From the NCBI GenBank assembly GCA_945876665.1, contig CAMCPC010000007.1, forward strand, positions 1 through 15,813: a stretch of DNA of 15,813 bases, read 5' to 3'. The translations under genes were made by a program, and so were the position numbers. Position 1 is the stretch's first letter. Each line of letters opens with the position of its first letter. Below are positions 5,512 through 15,800 of the stretch, in pieces. This stretch comes from an uncultured Oscillospiraceae bacterium. GTDB taxonomy: Bacteria > Bacillota > Clostridia > UBA1381. Below the pieces are notes generated by a model. The model saw only the letters and a list, made by a program, of their open reading frames with translations. It had not been told where the DNA came from and did not search any database.

Positions 5512-7653
5512 ATGGAAAAGATAAAAAAAATACGTCCGGTACTGCAAATGGAAATGACGGAATGCGGCGCGGCATCACTGGCAATGATTTTAGCCTATTA
5601 CGGAAAAACGGTAACACTTGAGGAACTCAGACAGGAATGCGGAGTATCAAGAAACGGTGTAAACGCCGGAAACATTGTAAAGGCGGCAAAGTTTCACAAT
5701 TTAAAGCCTCGGGCGCTAAGAGTGAATATTGAGGGCGCAAAACAGCTTAAGACACCTGCTATTTTACACTGGAATATGGAACATTTTCTTGTTCTGTGCG
5801 GATTTAACAAAAAGGGCGCGGTGATAGCCGACCCTGCGCATGGAACACGCACGGTAAGCATGGAGGAATTTTCAAAATCCTTTACAGGCATTGCCATAGA
5901 GTTTACCCCAACGGAGGATTTCCAAAAGGACAATGGTAAAAGAGCAGAGAATGATTACATAGACTCCTGTACAAGGGCATTTATACCGAATGTGGTTTAC
6001 TTTATACTGATTGAATTATGCGCTGTTACAGGAAGCATAGCGGTGATGTTTCTGAATTCTGTGTTTATAGATAAAATCCTTATCGCAAAGAATGTGCAGA
6101 ATTTAGAGATTGTATTAAAAATGCTTTTATGCGCGGGACTTATAACAGTTGCAGCTATGGCGCTTAATGAAAATATACGGCATCGTATAGGCAAGCAGCT
6201 TAATATGCGTATAAATTACGGCTTTATGGAGCGTATGCTTAAGCTGCCTATTGAGTTTTTTTCACAGCGCAGCGAGGGTGATCTGACAAACCGTCAGAAT
6301 GCGAATATGCGTATGGGCGCAAATATCTGCCGTCTGGCATCGCCGATTCCGGGATATATATTGCAGATGATAGTTTACCTTGTGCTGCTTGTCGTGCTTG
6401 ACGTACATATTGCCGTAATAGGCATATTGTGTTCGGCGGTAAATATCATATCAATGGTTATACGGGCAAGGAAATATGAAGAAAAGATGTACGCCTACAG
6501 CCGTGACATGGGCGCACTGCAAAGTGATATTTCAAGAACAGTTGACACTATTGAAACGATAAAGGCATGCGGTTCGGAGGACGCGGTGTTTGCACGTCTT
6601 ATGGCGGCGGGAACACAGGCGGAAAATACAAAAACACAGATTGACAAAACAGATGTATATACAAGCGGCTTGTTTACGTTTCTGAACGCTATGGGCGCGG
6701 GCAGCATACTGATTTTCGGAGTATGGAAAATACTTTCGGGTTCTATGACAACAGGTATTCTTATAGCAGCACAGTCGCTTGCCGCGGCAATGCTTTCGCC
6801 GGTAGGCGCTATGGTTAATGCGGGAATTGAAATGCAGAATCTGAACGGCGAAAAAATGCGCACAAATGATGTTATGAACTACGGAGAGGATAAGAAATTT
6901 CTCAGCGAAGAAATAACGCAGGAAAAGGACATTGATGGCGATATAGAACTGAAAAATATCAGCTTTGGCTATAATCCGGTTGACGAGCCGTTTATACAGG
7001 ATTTCAATCTGACGCTGAAAAAGGGAAAAACTGTCGCGATAACAGGAGAGAGCGGCAGCGGAAAATCTACGATAGCGAAAATTATCGCAGGAATTTACCG
7101 TGAAACCGGCGGCAGCGTAGCTTTTAACGGCGCTTTGAGAAATGAGATAAATCAGAATTACTTCTATTCAAAAACGGCAATGGTAAGTCAGGATATACGT
7201 CTTTTTGAGGGGACTGTGCTTGATAATATAACCATGTGGGACAACAGTATTTCCTACGAGGACGTCGTTGCAGCCGCAAAGGTGGCGTGCATACATGATG
7301 ACATCATAAGCCGTTCGGACGGTTATCGTGAAAACGTCACAGAAAACGGCAAAAACTTTTCGAGCGGTCAGAAGCAGCGTATAGAAATTGCCCGGGCGCT
7401 TGTGAAAAATCCGTCGCTTATCATATTTGACGAGGCGACAAGCACGCTTGACACAGATACGGAAGCAAGGGTTATGGATAACATAAAATCTCTCGGTATT
7501 ACTAAAATCATTGTTTCACACAGGCTTTCCGCAATTATGGACAGCGATGAAATAATCGTTATGGACAGCGGAAAAGTTGCCGAAAGAGGGACGCATGACG
7601 AGCTTATGAAGCGTCAGGGCAAATATTATTCTCTTATAAGGAGTGCGGATTGA
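5512..7653 (+). CDS. Peptidase-containing ABC exporter (C39 peptidase, permease, ATPase)
   Basis: A 713-residue PCAT-type transporter that should cleave a leader and export the cargo with ATP. Residues 1-130 are a C39 peptidase with an intact catalytic set: Q12, C18 (MEMTECGAASLAMILAYYG), H91 (WNMEHFLVLCG) and D107 (IADPAHGTRTV). The permease spans about 155-440. The ATPase follows with Walker A from G512 (GESGSGKST), Q-loop (MVSQDIRLFEG), signature FSSGQKQR near 616, Walker B with D640/E641 (LIIFDEATSTLD) and switch His670 (VSHRLSAI). The signature is FSSGQ instead of LSGGQ. ATG 5512 is preceded by GAGGAAAGG at good spacing, after a 136-nt gap with a hairpin. Its stop overlaps the next start. 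It resembles the peptidase/ATP-binding protein of NHLM bacteriocin systems. No GG-leader substrate was found in the window. Confidence 0.94.
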   Translation: MEKIKKIRPVLQMEMTECGAASLAMILAYYGKTVTLEELRQECGVSRNGVNAGNIVKAAKFHNLKPRALRVNIEGAKQLKTPAILHWNMEHFLVLCGFNKKGAVIADPAHGTRTVSMEEFSKSFTGIAIEFTPTEDFQKDNGKRAENDYIDSCTRAFIPNVVYFILIELCAVTGSIAVMFLNSVFIDKILIAKNVQNLEIVLKMLLCAGLITVAAMALNENIRHRIGKQLNMRINYGFMERMLKLPIEFFSQRSEGDLTNRQNANMRMGANICRLASPIPGYILQMIVYLVLLVVLDVHIAVIGILCSAVNIISMVIRARKYEEKMYAYSRDMGALQSDISRTVDTIETIKACGSEDAVFARLMAAGTQAENTKTQIDKTDVYTSGLFTFLNAMGAGSILIFGVWKILSGSMTTGILIAAQSLAAAMLSPVGAMVNAGIEMQNLNGEKMRTNDVMNYGEDKKFLSEEITQEKDIDGDIELKNISFGYNPVDEPFIQDFNLTLKKGKTVAITGESGSGKSTIAKIIAGIYRETGGSVAFNGALRNEINQNYFYSKTAMVSQDIRLFEGTVLDNITMWDNSISYEDVVAAAKVACIHDDIISRSDGYRENVTENGKNFSSGQKQRIEIARALVKNPSLIIFDEATSTLDTDTEARVMDNIKSLGITKIIVSHRLSAIMDSDEIIVMDSGKVAERGTHDELMKRQGKYYSLIRSAD

Positions 7654-9785
7654 TTATGAAAACACAATTAAGAGAAGAAAACGAGAGAATACGCCGTAAA
7701 AATCACGAGGCTGCCGCACGTGCGTATGAAAATATGAACGCGGCGCTGAATAATCAGGCAGACTATGACGGTATTAATGCGGTGCTTAAATTTTTAAACG
7801 AAAAAGAAAAAGTTGATACCGATATGCCGATGTCGGAGCAGCTTAAATACATAGAAGAAGAGCTTTTTATAAAAACAAGCTATGCGGAGCTTGACGAGGA
7901 CTGGTACACAACCGCGGCAGTTCCGATGCTTGTAAAAACGACAGACGAACACTGGCTTGCGGTGATACCCGAATCAAACGGAACCTGCTTCTGTATAGAC
8001 GGCGGCAGGAAAATAAAGGTGACGCATAAAAATGTGGGGCGGTTTACGAAAAACGCAGTGTATTTTTATAAGAAATTAAAAAACGGAAAGGTCACCATGC
8101 GAGACTTTGTTTCCTTTATGATAAAATGCTCGTCAAAAAAGGAAAAAATCACTGTGCTTGCCGCGTCGGTGCTTACGGTGGCGGCAGGAATGCTCCTGCC
8201 CTGGGCTAACAGCTTTATCTTTTCCAACGTTATTCCTGCGGGAAATGTTTCGGGAATACCGGCTGCCGCAGCTCTTATAATTTCGTCAGTGTCAGTTGCG
8301 GCGGTGATGGGACTTCTGGAGATGCTTATCCTGACGAACTCGTCGCTGAGGACAAATACATATGTGCAGAGCGCGGTATTTTCAAGACTGCTGTCGCTGA
8401 AACCGGAGTTTTTCAAGCATACAAAATCCGGTGAGCTGTCACGGCTGATACTGGAATTTTCCGATATATCGAAAATTGTTTCAGTAAGGAGCATAAGGGC
8501 GTGTATCAGCATGGTGTTGTCACTTCTGTATCTGATACAGATTTACATATTTGCGCCGAGACTGTTCGGTGTGGTAATAATTGTAACAGTTATATCGCGC
8601 GCAATGATGGCGGTCGTAGGAACTCTCAATTCAAGATGGGCAAGGGAATATTCAAAATCACTGTCCAAAATGTCGGGATTTTGTTATGAATTGTTTTCCG
8701 GCATTGAGCAGGTAAAGCTGTGCGGCGCGGAAGTAAGAATGATGAAACGCTTCAGCGAGCGTTATCTTGATACGTCAAGAAAGGAAGATAAACCGTTTTT
8801 TCTGAAATATTCAGCTGTAATTTACAGACTGTTTACGGTATTTGTGACCGCCGCTGTATTTATATTCGGCGCACAGCTGGAGGCGGCGGACTATATAGCA
8901 TTTTCGGCGGCATACGGCGCGTATATTTCCGCAAGCATTGGCGCTGCGGTTATTATACAGATGATTTCGTCCTTCCGCTCCTCCTATTCGCTTATAGAGC
9001 CGATGCTTGACGAGGAATGTGAGGAATCAGCCGGAGGCAGTAAAGAGTTAGAAGCATTCAAGGGTGAAATCAATATGTCGGATTTGCATTTCCGCTATGA
9101 TAAAAACTCACCGTATGTTATAAACGGACTGTCGGCGCATATACACGAGGGTGAAAGCGTCGGAATTGTAGGAATGTCCGGCTGCGGAAAATCAACATTG
9201 ATAAGATTGCTGCTTGGCTTTGAAAAGGCAGAGCAGGGCAGTATCTATATAGACGGCATAGATATACGGGAGCTTGATTTAAAGAGCTTTCGCCGTAAAA
9301 TAGGGGTATGTCTTAACAGCACCGGACTTATATCGGGGGATATTTATTCAAATATCACGCTGACAAAGCCGGACGCAGCCATAGAGGAGGTAAATGCAGC
9401 GGTAGAGGCGGCCGGTTTGGCTGAAACTATTGCCGAACTGCCTATGGGAATACATACTCCCATAAATCAGGAAAACTGTACTCTTTCGGGAGGACAGCGG
9501 CAGAGGGTGCTTATTGCAAGGGCAATTCTTGCTAAACCGTCAATACTGATTTTTGACGAAGCGACCTCCGCCCTTGATAATAATACACAGGCGAAGATAA
9601 CAGAAAATCTGAACCGTCTGAAATGTACAAAAATTATCGTGGCGCACAGACTTTCATTAGTCAGAAGCTGCGACAGAATTCTGGTTATGGATAAGGGGGT
9701 GATTGTGCAGGAAGGCACATTCGATGAGCTGAGCAACACAGACGGGCTTTTGCAGCAGCTTATGAAAAGGCAAACATCCCGTTAA
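7650..9785 (+). CDS. Second ABC exporter of the NHLM type with a non-peptidase N-terminal domain
   Basis: A 711-residue half-exporter. The first 150 or so residues are soluble: a charged helical stretch (EENERIRRKNHEAAARAYEN) followed by a small beta domain (TTAAVPMLVKTTDEHWLAVI, then CFCIDGGRKIKVT) like that of the second ABC protein in NHLM systems. The Cys-His-Asp peptidase set is not visible. Membrane helices lie at about 165-440. ATPase motifs are Walker A from G508 (GMSGCGKST), signature LSGGQRQR near 612, Walker B D636/E637 (ILIFDEATSALD) and switch His666. The Q-loop glutamine is replaced by Asn556 (GVCLNSTGL). It probably pairs with the upstream peptidase-transporter as a heterodimer. 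TTG 7650 overlaps the preceding TGA and is 6 nt after AAGGAG; ATG 7656 (12 nt) is the alternative start. Confidence 0.92.
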   Translation: MIMKTQLREENERIRRKNHEAAARAYENMNAALNNQADYDGINAVLKFLNEKEKVDTDMPMSEQLKYIEEELFIKTSYAELDEDWYTTAAVPMLVKTTDEHWLAVIPESNGTCFCIDGGRKIKVTHKNVGRFTKNAVYFYKKLKNGKVTMRDFVSFMIKCSSKKEKITVLAASVLTVAAGMLLPWANSFIFSNVIPAGNVSGIPAAAALIISSVSVAAVMGLLEMLILTNSSLRTNTYVQSAVFSRLLSLKPEFFKHTKSGELSRLILEFSDISKIVSVRSIRACISMVLSLLYLIQIYIFAPRLFGVVIIVTVISRAMMAVVGTLNSRWAREYSKSLSKMSGFCYELFSGIEQVKLCGAEVRMMKRFSERYLDTSRKEDKPFFLKYSAVIYRLFTVFVTAAVFIFGAQLEAADYIAFSAAYGAYISASIGAAVIIQMISSFRSSYSLIEPMLDEECEESAGGSKELEAFKGEINMSDLHFRYDKNSPYVINGLSAHIHEGESVGIVGMSGCGKSTLIRLLLGFEKAEQGSIYIDGIDIRELDLKSFRRKIGVCLNSTGLISGDIYSNITLTKPDAAIEEVNAAVEAAGLAETIAELPMGIHTPINQENCTLSGGQRQRVLIARAILAKPSILIFDEATSALDNNTQAKITENLNRLKCTKIIVAHRLSLVRSCDRILVMDKGVIVQEGTFDELSNTDGLLQQLMKRQTSR

Positions 9786-9806
9786 ATAAAAAGGAGGTAA
9801 TTTACC

Positions 9807-12800
9807 ATGCAATTAAGAAAACGAATTTTGAGCGCAGTTATTGCGGCAAGTATGCTTGCGTCAACCTCAACGGCAGTTTTCGCAAAAGCGCCGCTTGTAA
9901 CAGGCGCGTCGGAAATTGCATTTTCCGCTGCGAAGTACAACGTGGCGGAAGATGAGGGCAAGTACAAGGTCAAGATTGTGCGCTCGGGCGGCAACGAACG
10001 TAAGGTATCGGTTGCCTTTGAGACGGCAGATTTTATGGCTGTTTACGGCGAGGACTATGTTGTACTCAATGAAGATGGTTCTGAAATCCCTGTAACAGAG
10101 GGAATTTCACCTGATGCAGAGGATTTCAAAGAGATCAGCGGTACAACGGCCAACGGTCTGCTTACACAGACAGCGGACGCAGACGAGGCTGCCGAGGTGA
10201 GTGAAGCCGTTTTATCGGGAGAAACCGCGGAGCAGGAAAGCGCAGCCGAGGACAGCAAAACAGAGGTTGTCATAAACGAGGACGGCGAGGCCGAAACAGC
10301 AAAGTCTGCGCTTGAAGAAGCGGAAGCCGATGAACCAGCTGATGAACCAACAGGAAGAGCATCAACAGGCTCGTCACTTCTTGACGCGCAGGCGGAATAT
10401 CTGAATCTGCCAGACACAAACGCTGCCACAGCCGAATCTGTTGAACAGGCGCTTACAGAGGTAAAGGACTATTTTGCAAGCGCACGCGGCGCGGTAGGCG
10501 TTGTAGTCTTTGATGAGGGCGAAACCGAAAAGGAGATTACAATAAAAATTATCGACAATGACAAGCCGGAAGCGGATAAAATTGTACTTTTGTCGCTTAT
10601 GGGCGTAAACGGCGATGATAACACATCTCTTGCGGCAAATCCTACGGCTTATATCAATATCTTAGACGATGAACCCTATGAAAAGCCGGTTATTGAGCCG
10701 GAGGCTATGAGCGTAACATTGACAAGCGATAATCCGGTATATGAGCTTAAGCTATTACGTACAGCAGGTGTTGATTATTATACATCTGTTAATGTCACAA
10801 CCACAGCCAATACGGCAGTGGCGGACGCTGATTTTGACAAAATGGAGGACGCGTCTGTTGCATTTGCGCCGGGCGAAACCGAAAAGACGGTAAAGCTGTC
10901 AGCAAAGAATTTTGACAGCGACAAGTCCTACGGACTGAGAATAGAAAGCGACGGCACCTGCGATGTGACGAGCGATTATGTGACTGTAAACATAGAAGCT
11001 AAAAAGGCAGAAGCGGAGCAGGTTGAGCTTATGGCCGACGGCACAATAATAGGTGAGCCAACTACGTCGCCAAGCCTTAAAGATTTTGACAACTGGACTG
11101 AAATCAAAAAAGGCGGCGATGACCATTGGACAAAGAAGGTTGATGTCGCAGGTTGGGGCTTCGATCTACAGGCAAAGGAGCTTGACAAAAACCACGGCAT
11201 AGGCTGGCGATCAAATTCCACGCACAACTATTACGGCATTGATTCAATAAGATGTCATGTCATGGTAGGCGGTGACGGCTCCAGCGGCTTTGAGTCACGT
11301 CTTCAGCTCAGCAGCGACAGCGGCTTTGGCAACGACAGCAGCGATGGCGGCACAGAACTGATCAGCGGTAAGCATAACTGGGCAGACTATACGCTTAATG
11401 TAAAAGAAGGCGGAAACTATTACTTCAAGGTGAAAACTGAAGCAAAGTGCGCCGGACGTGATAATCCTATGGTGCAGCTTGGAAATCCTTTGGAAAATAA
11501 CTGGAGAAAGTACACCCTTAATGTACATAACACTCAGTATTTTTATAGATACCAGTATGACTATGCTGACAAAAACGGTGAATTTGAGATAATACCGTTT
11601 ACCGACGGCGGAAAGGACTTCAGCTATTATCCGAAGGTAAAAATGGTGACAAGCGACGAAACTGAGGTTTCGGGATTTTATGCAAATGCAAATCAGGTTA
11701 TAAAGCCGGTTTCCCTGGACCCTGAACAGGACGCAAAATACGGCGTGGAGCTGGAGGGTGTTTATCTGTATGTAAAGCAGGACAATGAGCTTTATGAGAA
11801 AGACCAGAAAGGATCCTTCAAGGAGCACTGGTATGAGGGAAATACCATATTTATTAAGACAAGCGGAGTTACCGTTAATCAGGATTTTGCCAAGGAAATA
11901 CAGGATAAATTGGGCAAAGACGCAAATGAGATAAAGGTAATGCCGAAATTTAAACAAAAGACGGTAAAGCTTAATATTTACAATACGGACAGTGAACAGA
12001 CCTATATTGCAAATCTTTTCGACGCAGAAAATAATAAGGTCAGTGACTTCAATGGCTTCCATAACAGCTATGAATTTCCGCTGTATTCAAAAATTAAGAT
12101 GAGAGCCGTTGCAGCGGCTGACAAGAAAATTACCGGATTTACGGTAGTAGAAAACGGAAAGGCAAATCCCTATTCTGACAGCTTTGATCCGACTAAAATG
12201 ACATACTCGATTGATGATCCGACCGCAACAAGCGTGAATATTTATCCGTGCACATCAAATCAGGTAATGGATATCCAGTATATGCCGACTGCCACAAAGG
12301 TTGTTGATGACCTGACAGACCGTGTATATCGTCAGGATACGCTGACGGACGAAGGTTCACCAACATACGCTTCCGACAAGGACGGAAATATACATATTGA
12401 ATCTGTATATACAGGCATGAATTGGATCATGCGCGCAACTCCGCCTGAGGGGTATTATGTAAAATGGAAGAACGGCACGGGCGATGTCAAGATTATAAAC
12501 GGAAAAATTGATATCAGCTCAACAAATCCCGACAAAAATGAGGTAACAGCGAATACAGAGCGTGGAATTTATCACTCTGTATACGGAGATATTATGTCCG
12601 GAACAATAAATCAGGACGATACAAAATATTATTACTGGTTTGCAAAGTCAGACAGTGGCATAACAAGCAGTGTAACAGGTAATGTTCAAAGATTAACAGG
12701 CTCATTCTATGACGTGGTGAACAATAAGAAGCTTAAAAAGGAGCCTGTTAAATCAACACAGGTAAGTATAGCCGGAACTGCGGTCTATACAGACGAACAC

Positions 12801-15800
12801 GGTGATTTTGAAGCGGTGCTTCAGAACGTACCGACTGCTGATGCTGATTATGTAAGCGTTATAGTAGATAATGAAGGCACACAGTATCCTACAGTGGCAC
12901 TTGCAAACTATATGGAGATAACGCTGCCGGCATATGATTGCTTTAAGCCGAAATCGCTGAAAGTATCATACATTGACAGCGCAAAATATCCAATAGACGG
13001 AACTACTGTAAATATACAGAACAATGATCTGACGGTGGAGGCAGGCGTGGAGAGCAACGGCTCAATCCTTCCTGTGGATGCAAAGTTCTATATACATAAG
13101 GAAAATGGCTCGGTTATAGACTGCTCTGATCCGACGGATACACGTTTCGAGACAAGCTTTATAAACGGAACAGGCAAACTTAAACTTAAAACAGCAAAAT
13201 CAGCATTAAGCATGGGCGATAAGATTTATGTTGCCTTTGTCGACCAGTACGGCAAGGAATACAAGGCTATGGATATAGGCTACAGCTTTATTGCGCCGCT
13301 TAATCTGAGAACCTTTGCGTTCCCGCTTATAGGCAGTACTCTTGTTGATAACGCATACAGCGTCGCAACGGAGCTTATAGGCGATCCGCTGGGCAATGTG
13401 TCGCTGGGTACGCTTAAATTCAGTGAACCGGAAACGACAAAGGTAACACCTGATCACATGGATCCGGATAAATATACATATGATGTATCCACATATAGGT
13501 TTGGTGATTATTCAAAGGCAATAACAACCTTCAAGGGTAAGTATCCGGAAAAGAAAGATCCGAAGGAATCACCAAAGCCGGGCGAAACATCAAAGCCTGA
13601 GGCCTCAGATGAACCGGCACCTCCGCCGGCAAGCACAGAAGAGACTGCACCGTCGCCAGCAGCTACTGATGAGCCTGCAGCACCGCCGGCAAGCACAGAT
13701 GAGCCTGCTCCGCCGCCGGCAGACGAGAAACTCGCCGAGGCGGCAAAGGACGCTACAGAGGAAGGCGGAAAGAAAACGGAGGATGGCGGATATAAGACTG
13801 CAAAATCCTTCTCATGGTCGCTTTCACCTAAGGCTGCCTTTGCATTGCAGATTTCAACGCGTAAGGATACGGATGGCAAATACAAATACTACTTTGAGCA
13901 GATTGAATTCCTTGTTGGTTTTGACTTCGAGGTTGAGGGCAAAATAGACATAACGCTTCCGATAGGCGTGAATATTGTCATCACAGGCGGATTGTCGGGC
14001 GACGTAACAGGCGTATTCCAGCTGAAAACCGATTATTCCGGCGACCCGACATGGGAGAATAACAAGGTTGAATACAGCGCCCAATCATTCGGTCTGTTTG
14101 AGGAAATTGAACATGTGAATCGAACCGCATACCTTATGATTAACCCGAAAATCTCTTTTGGATTGGGAGTAAGCTTTGCTAAAATAGAAGTAGGCGGACA
14201 TGCGAACTTCAATTTTGATATGGACTTCAAATTCGGTCTTAACGCGGGCAAACTGAGCCAGAATATATACGGTGCAATGACATATGACTTTGATTATTAT
14301 GTAAAGGTATTGTCAATCAAGGTATATTCCGGTAAGATAAATAAGAGCGATCCGATTAAGCTGTTCTCCAAGAACGCAGACGGTCCGATAGACCCCGGAC
14401 TTCTGAGCCTGGATGACGGCAGCAGCAATGAAATTCAGAATGTCCCTGTAACAAGAGAATATCTGAACAATACTTCAGAGTGGAATTCATCAATGGATAA
14501 TGTAAGTCTGTTCGATATAGACACATCTGATGGCACAACGGAAGCACAGCTGCAATCAGGCATATATCCAAGCTCTAAATTCAAGATTACAAAGTTTGGC
14601 AATAACAATATTCTGATGCTGTTCATCGGCGATGTTACAACAAGAAGCGCTGTAAACAGAACAGGACTGTTCTACTCAATTTATGACGGAAGAAACTGGT
14701 CAACACCTGCTTTGGTTGATGATGACGGAACACTTGACGATTATCCCGAGGCTATTGATTTAGGTGATAAGATTCTTGTTGCATGGTCATCGGCAGGTAG
14801 CGTTCTTGAAGATGGCACAACAGCGCCACAAGCACTTACTGCTCTTGATATTAAGGTTTCATTCTTTAACAAGACAGATAAGTCATTCAGCCCAGCTGAA
14901 AAGATAACCAAAACAACAGATGCCGACTATGCGGCGGATACAGAGCCAAGAGCGGCATATGACGCTGCAACAGAAAGAGTCATTCTGTATTATACAAAGA
15001 CAGAATATCGCGATGCAAACGCTAATTATGTAGATGAACTTGACGAGCTTACGAATGCAGATTCGGTAATAGCATACCGTTTCTATGAAAACGGAAAATG
15101 GAATGACGCAAAAAGCTATACAGACGCTGAGCTTGCAAATGTAGCAGACAAGGAAGCTTATAAAACAAACTGGTACGGTCAACGTTTCCTTGATACGAGA
15201 ATAAACACTTCAAGCAACGATATGCTGAGAATAATTGATTCAGACGCTTGCTATTACGACGGTCTTGCGCTTTACGCATGGACGGTTGACTACGACAAGG
15301 ATCTGACCACGACCAATGACAGAGATGTGTTTGTGCAGATTTATAACTTCTCTGAAAACAGCTTTACGCATATTATAAGAATGACAGTGAACACCGGTTC
15401 ATATTCTACTCCGCACTTCGGCAGATATGGCAATAACACCTATCTGTTCTTCTCGGCTTTGGGCGACCTCGGCAGCGGCGAAGATGCAAACGACAGCGGT
15501 ATCGCGTATATAAACATAAGCAAGGCTATAAGCTACAATCAGTACACACTGAAAGAGGAAGGCTCAACCAAGTATTACGTACTTCAGTATAATGATACAG
15601 TTGCAGAGAATACAGATTCAAACGGTGATACTGTTCCCGAGCATGAGGTGACGGTTGATATTAAGCCGACTTACGCTGTTAAGGTAAACGGTTATGTAAA
15701 TAACTACAGCGTTGACGTTGACGAAGATGAGAGAATGTACCTCACATGGACAGATTCCGTAACGGGCGACACTGCCTCAAGACAGGTATTCACGTCAATT

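Noticed and set aside
9807..9900. Start of the giant protein as a GG-leader substrate of the C39 transporter
   Set aside because: The N-terminus is a standard Sec signal peptide (basic, hydrophobic, AVFA cleavage site) with no double glycine near the end of a leader.
11295..12062. Minus-strand open frame of 255 codons opposite the giant secreted protein gene
   Set aside because: It lies wholly inside a clearly coding plus-strand frame, its product is a Leu/Ile/Phe/Cys-rich mirror of that gene without motifs, and it lacks a ribosome binding site context. It is a shadow frame.
13609..13947. Plus-strand frame of 112 codons rich in Arg/Gln over the Pro-rich linker
   Set aside because: It is the +1 reading of the decapeptide repeats; the repetitive Arg-rich product is a by-product of GCC/CCG-rich repeat codons in the true frame.
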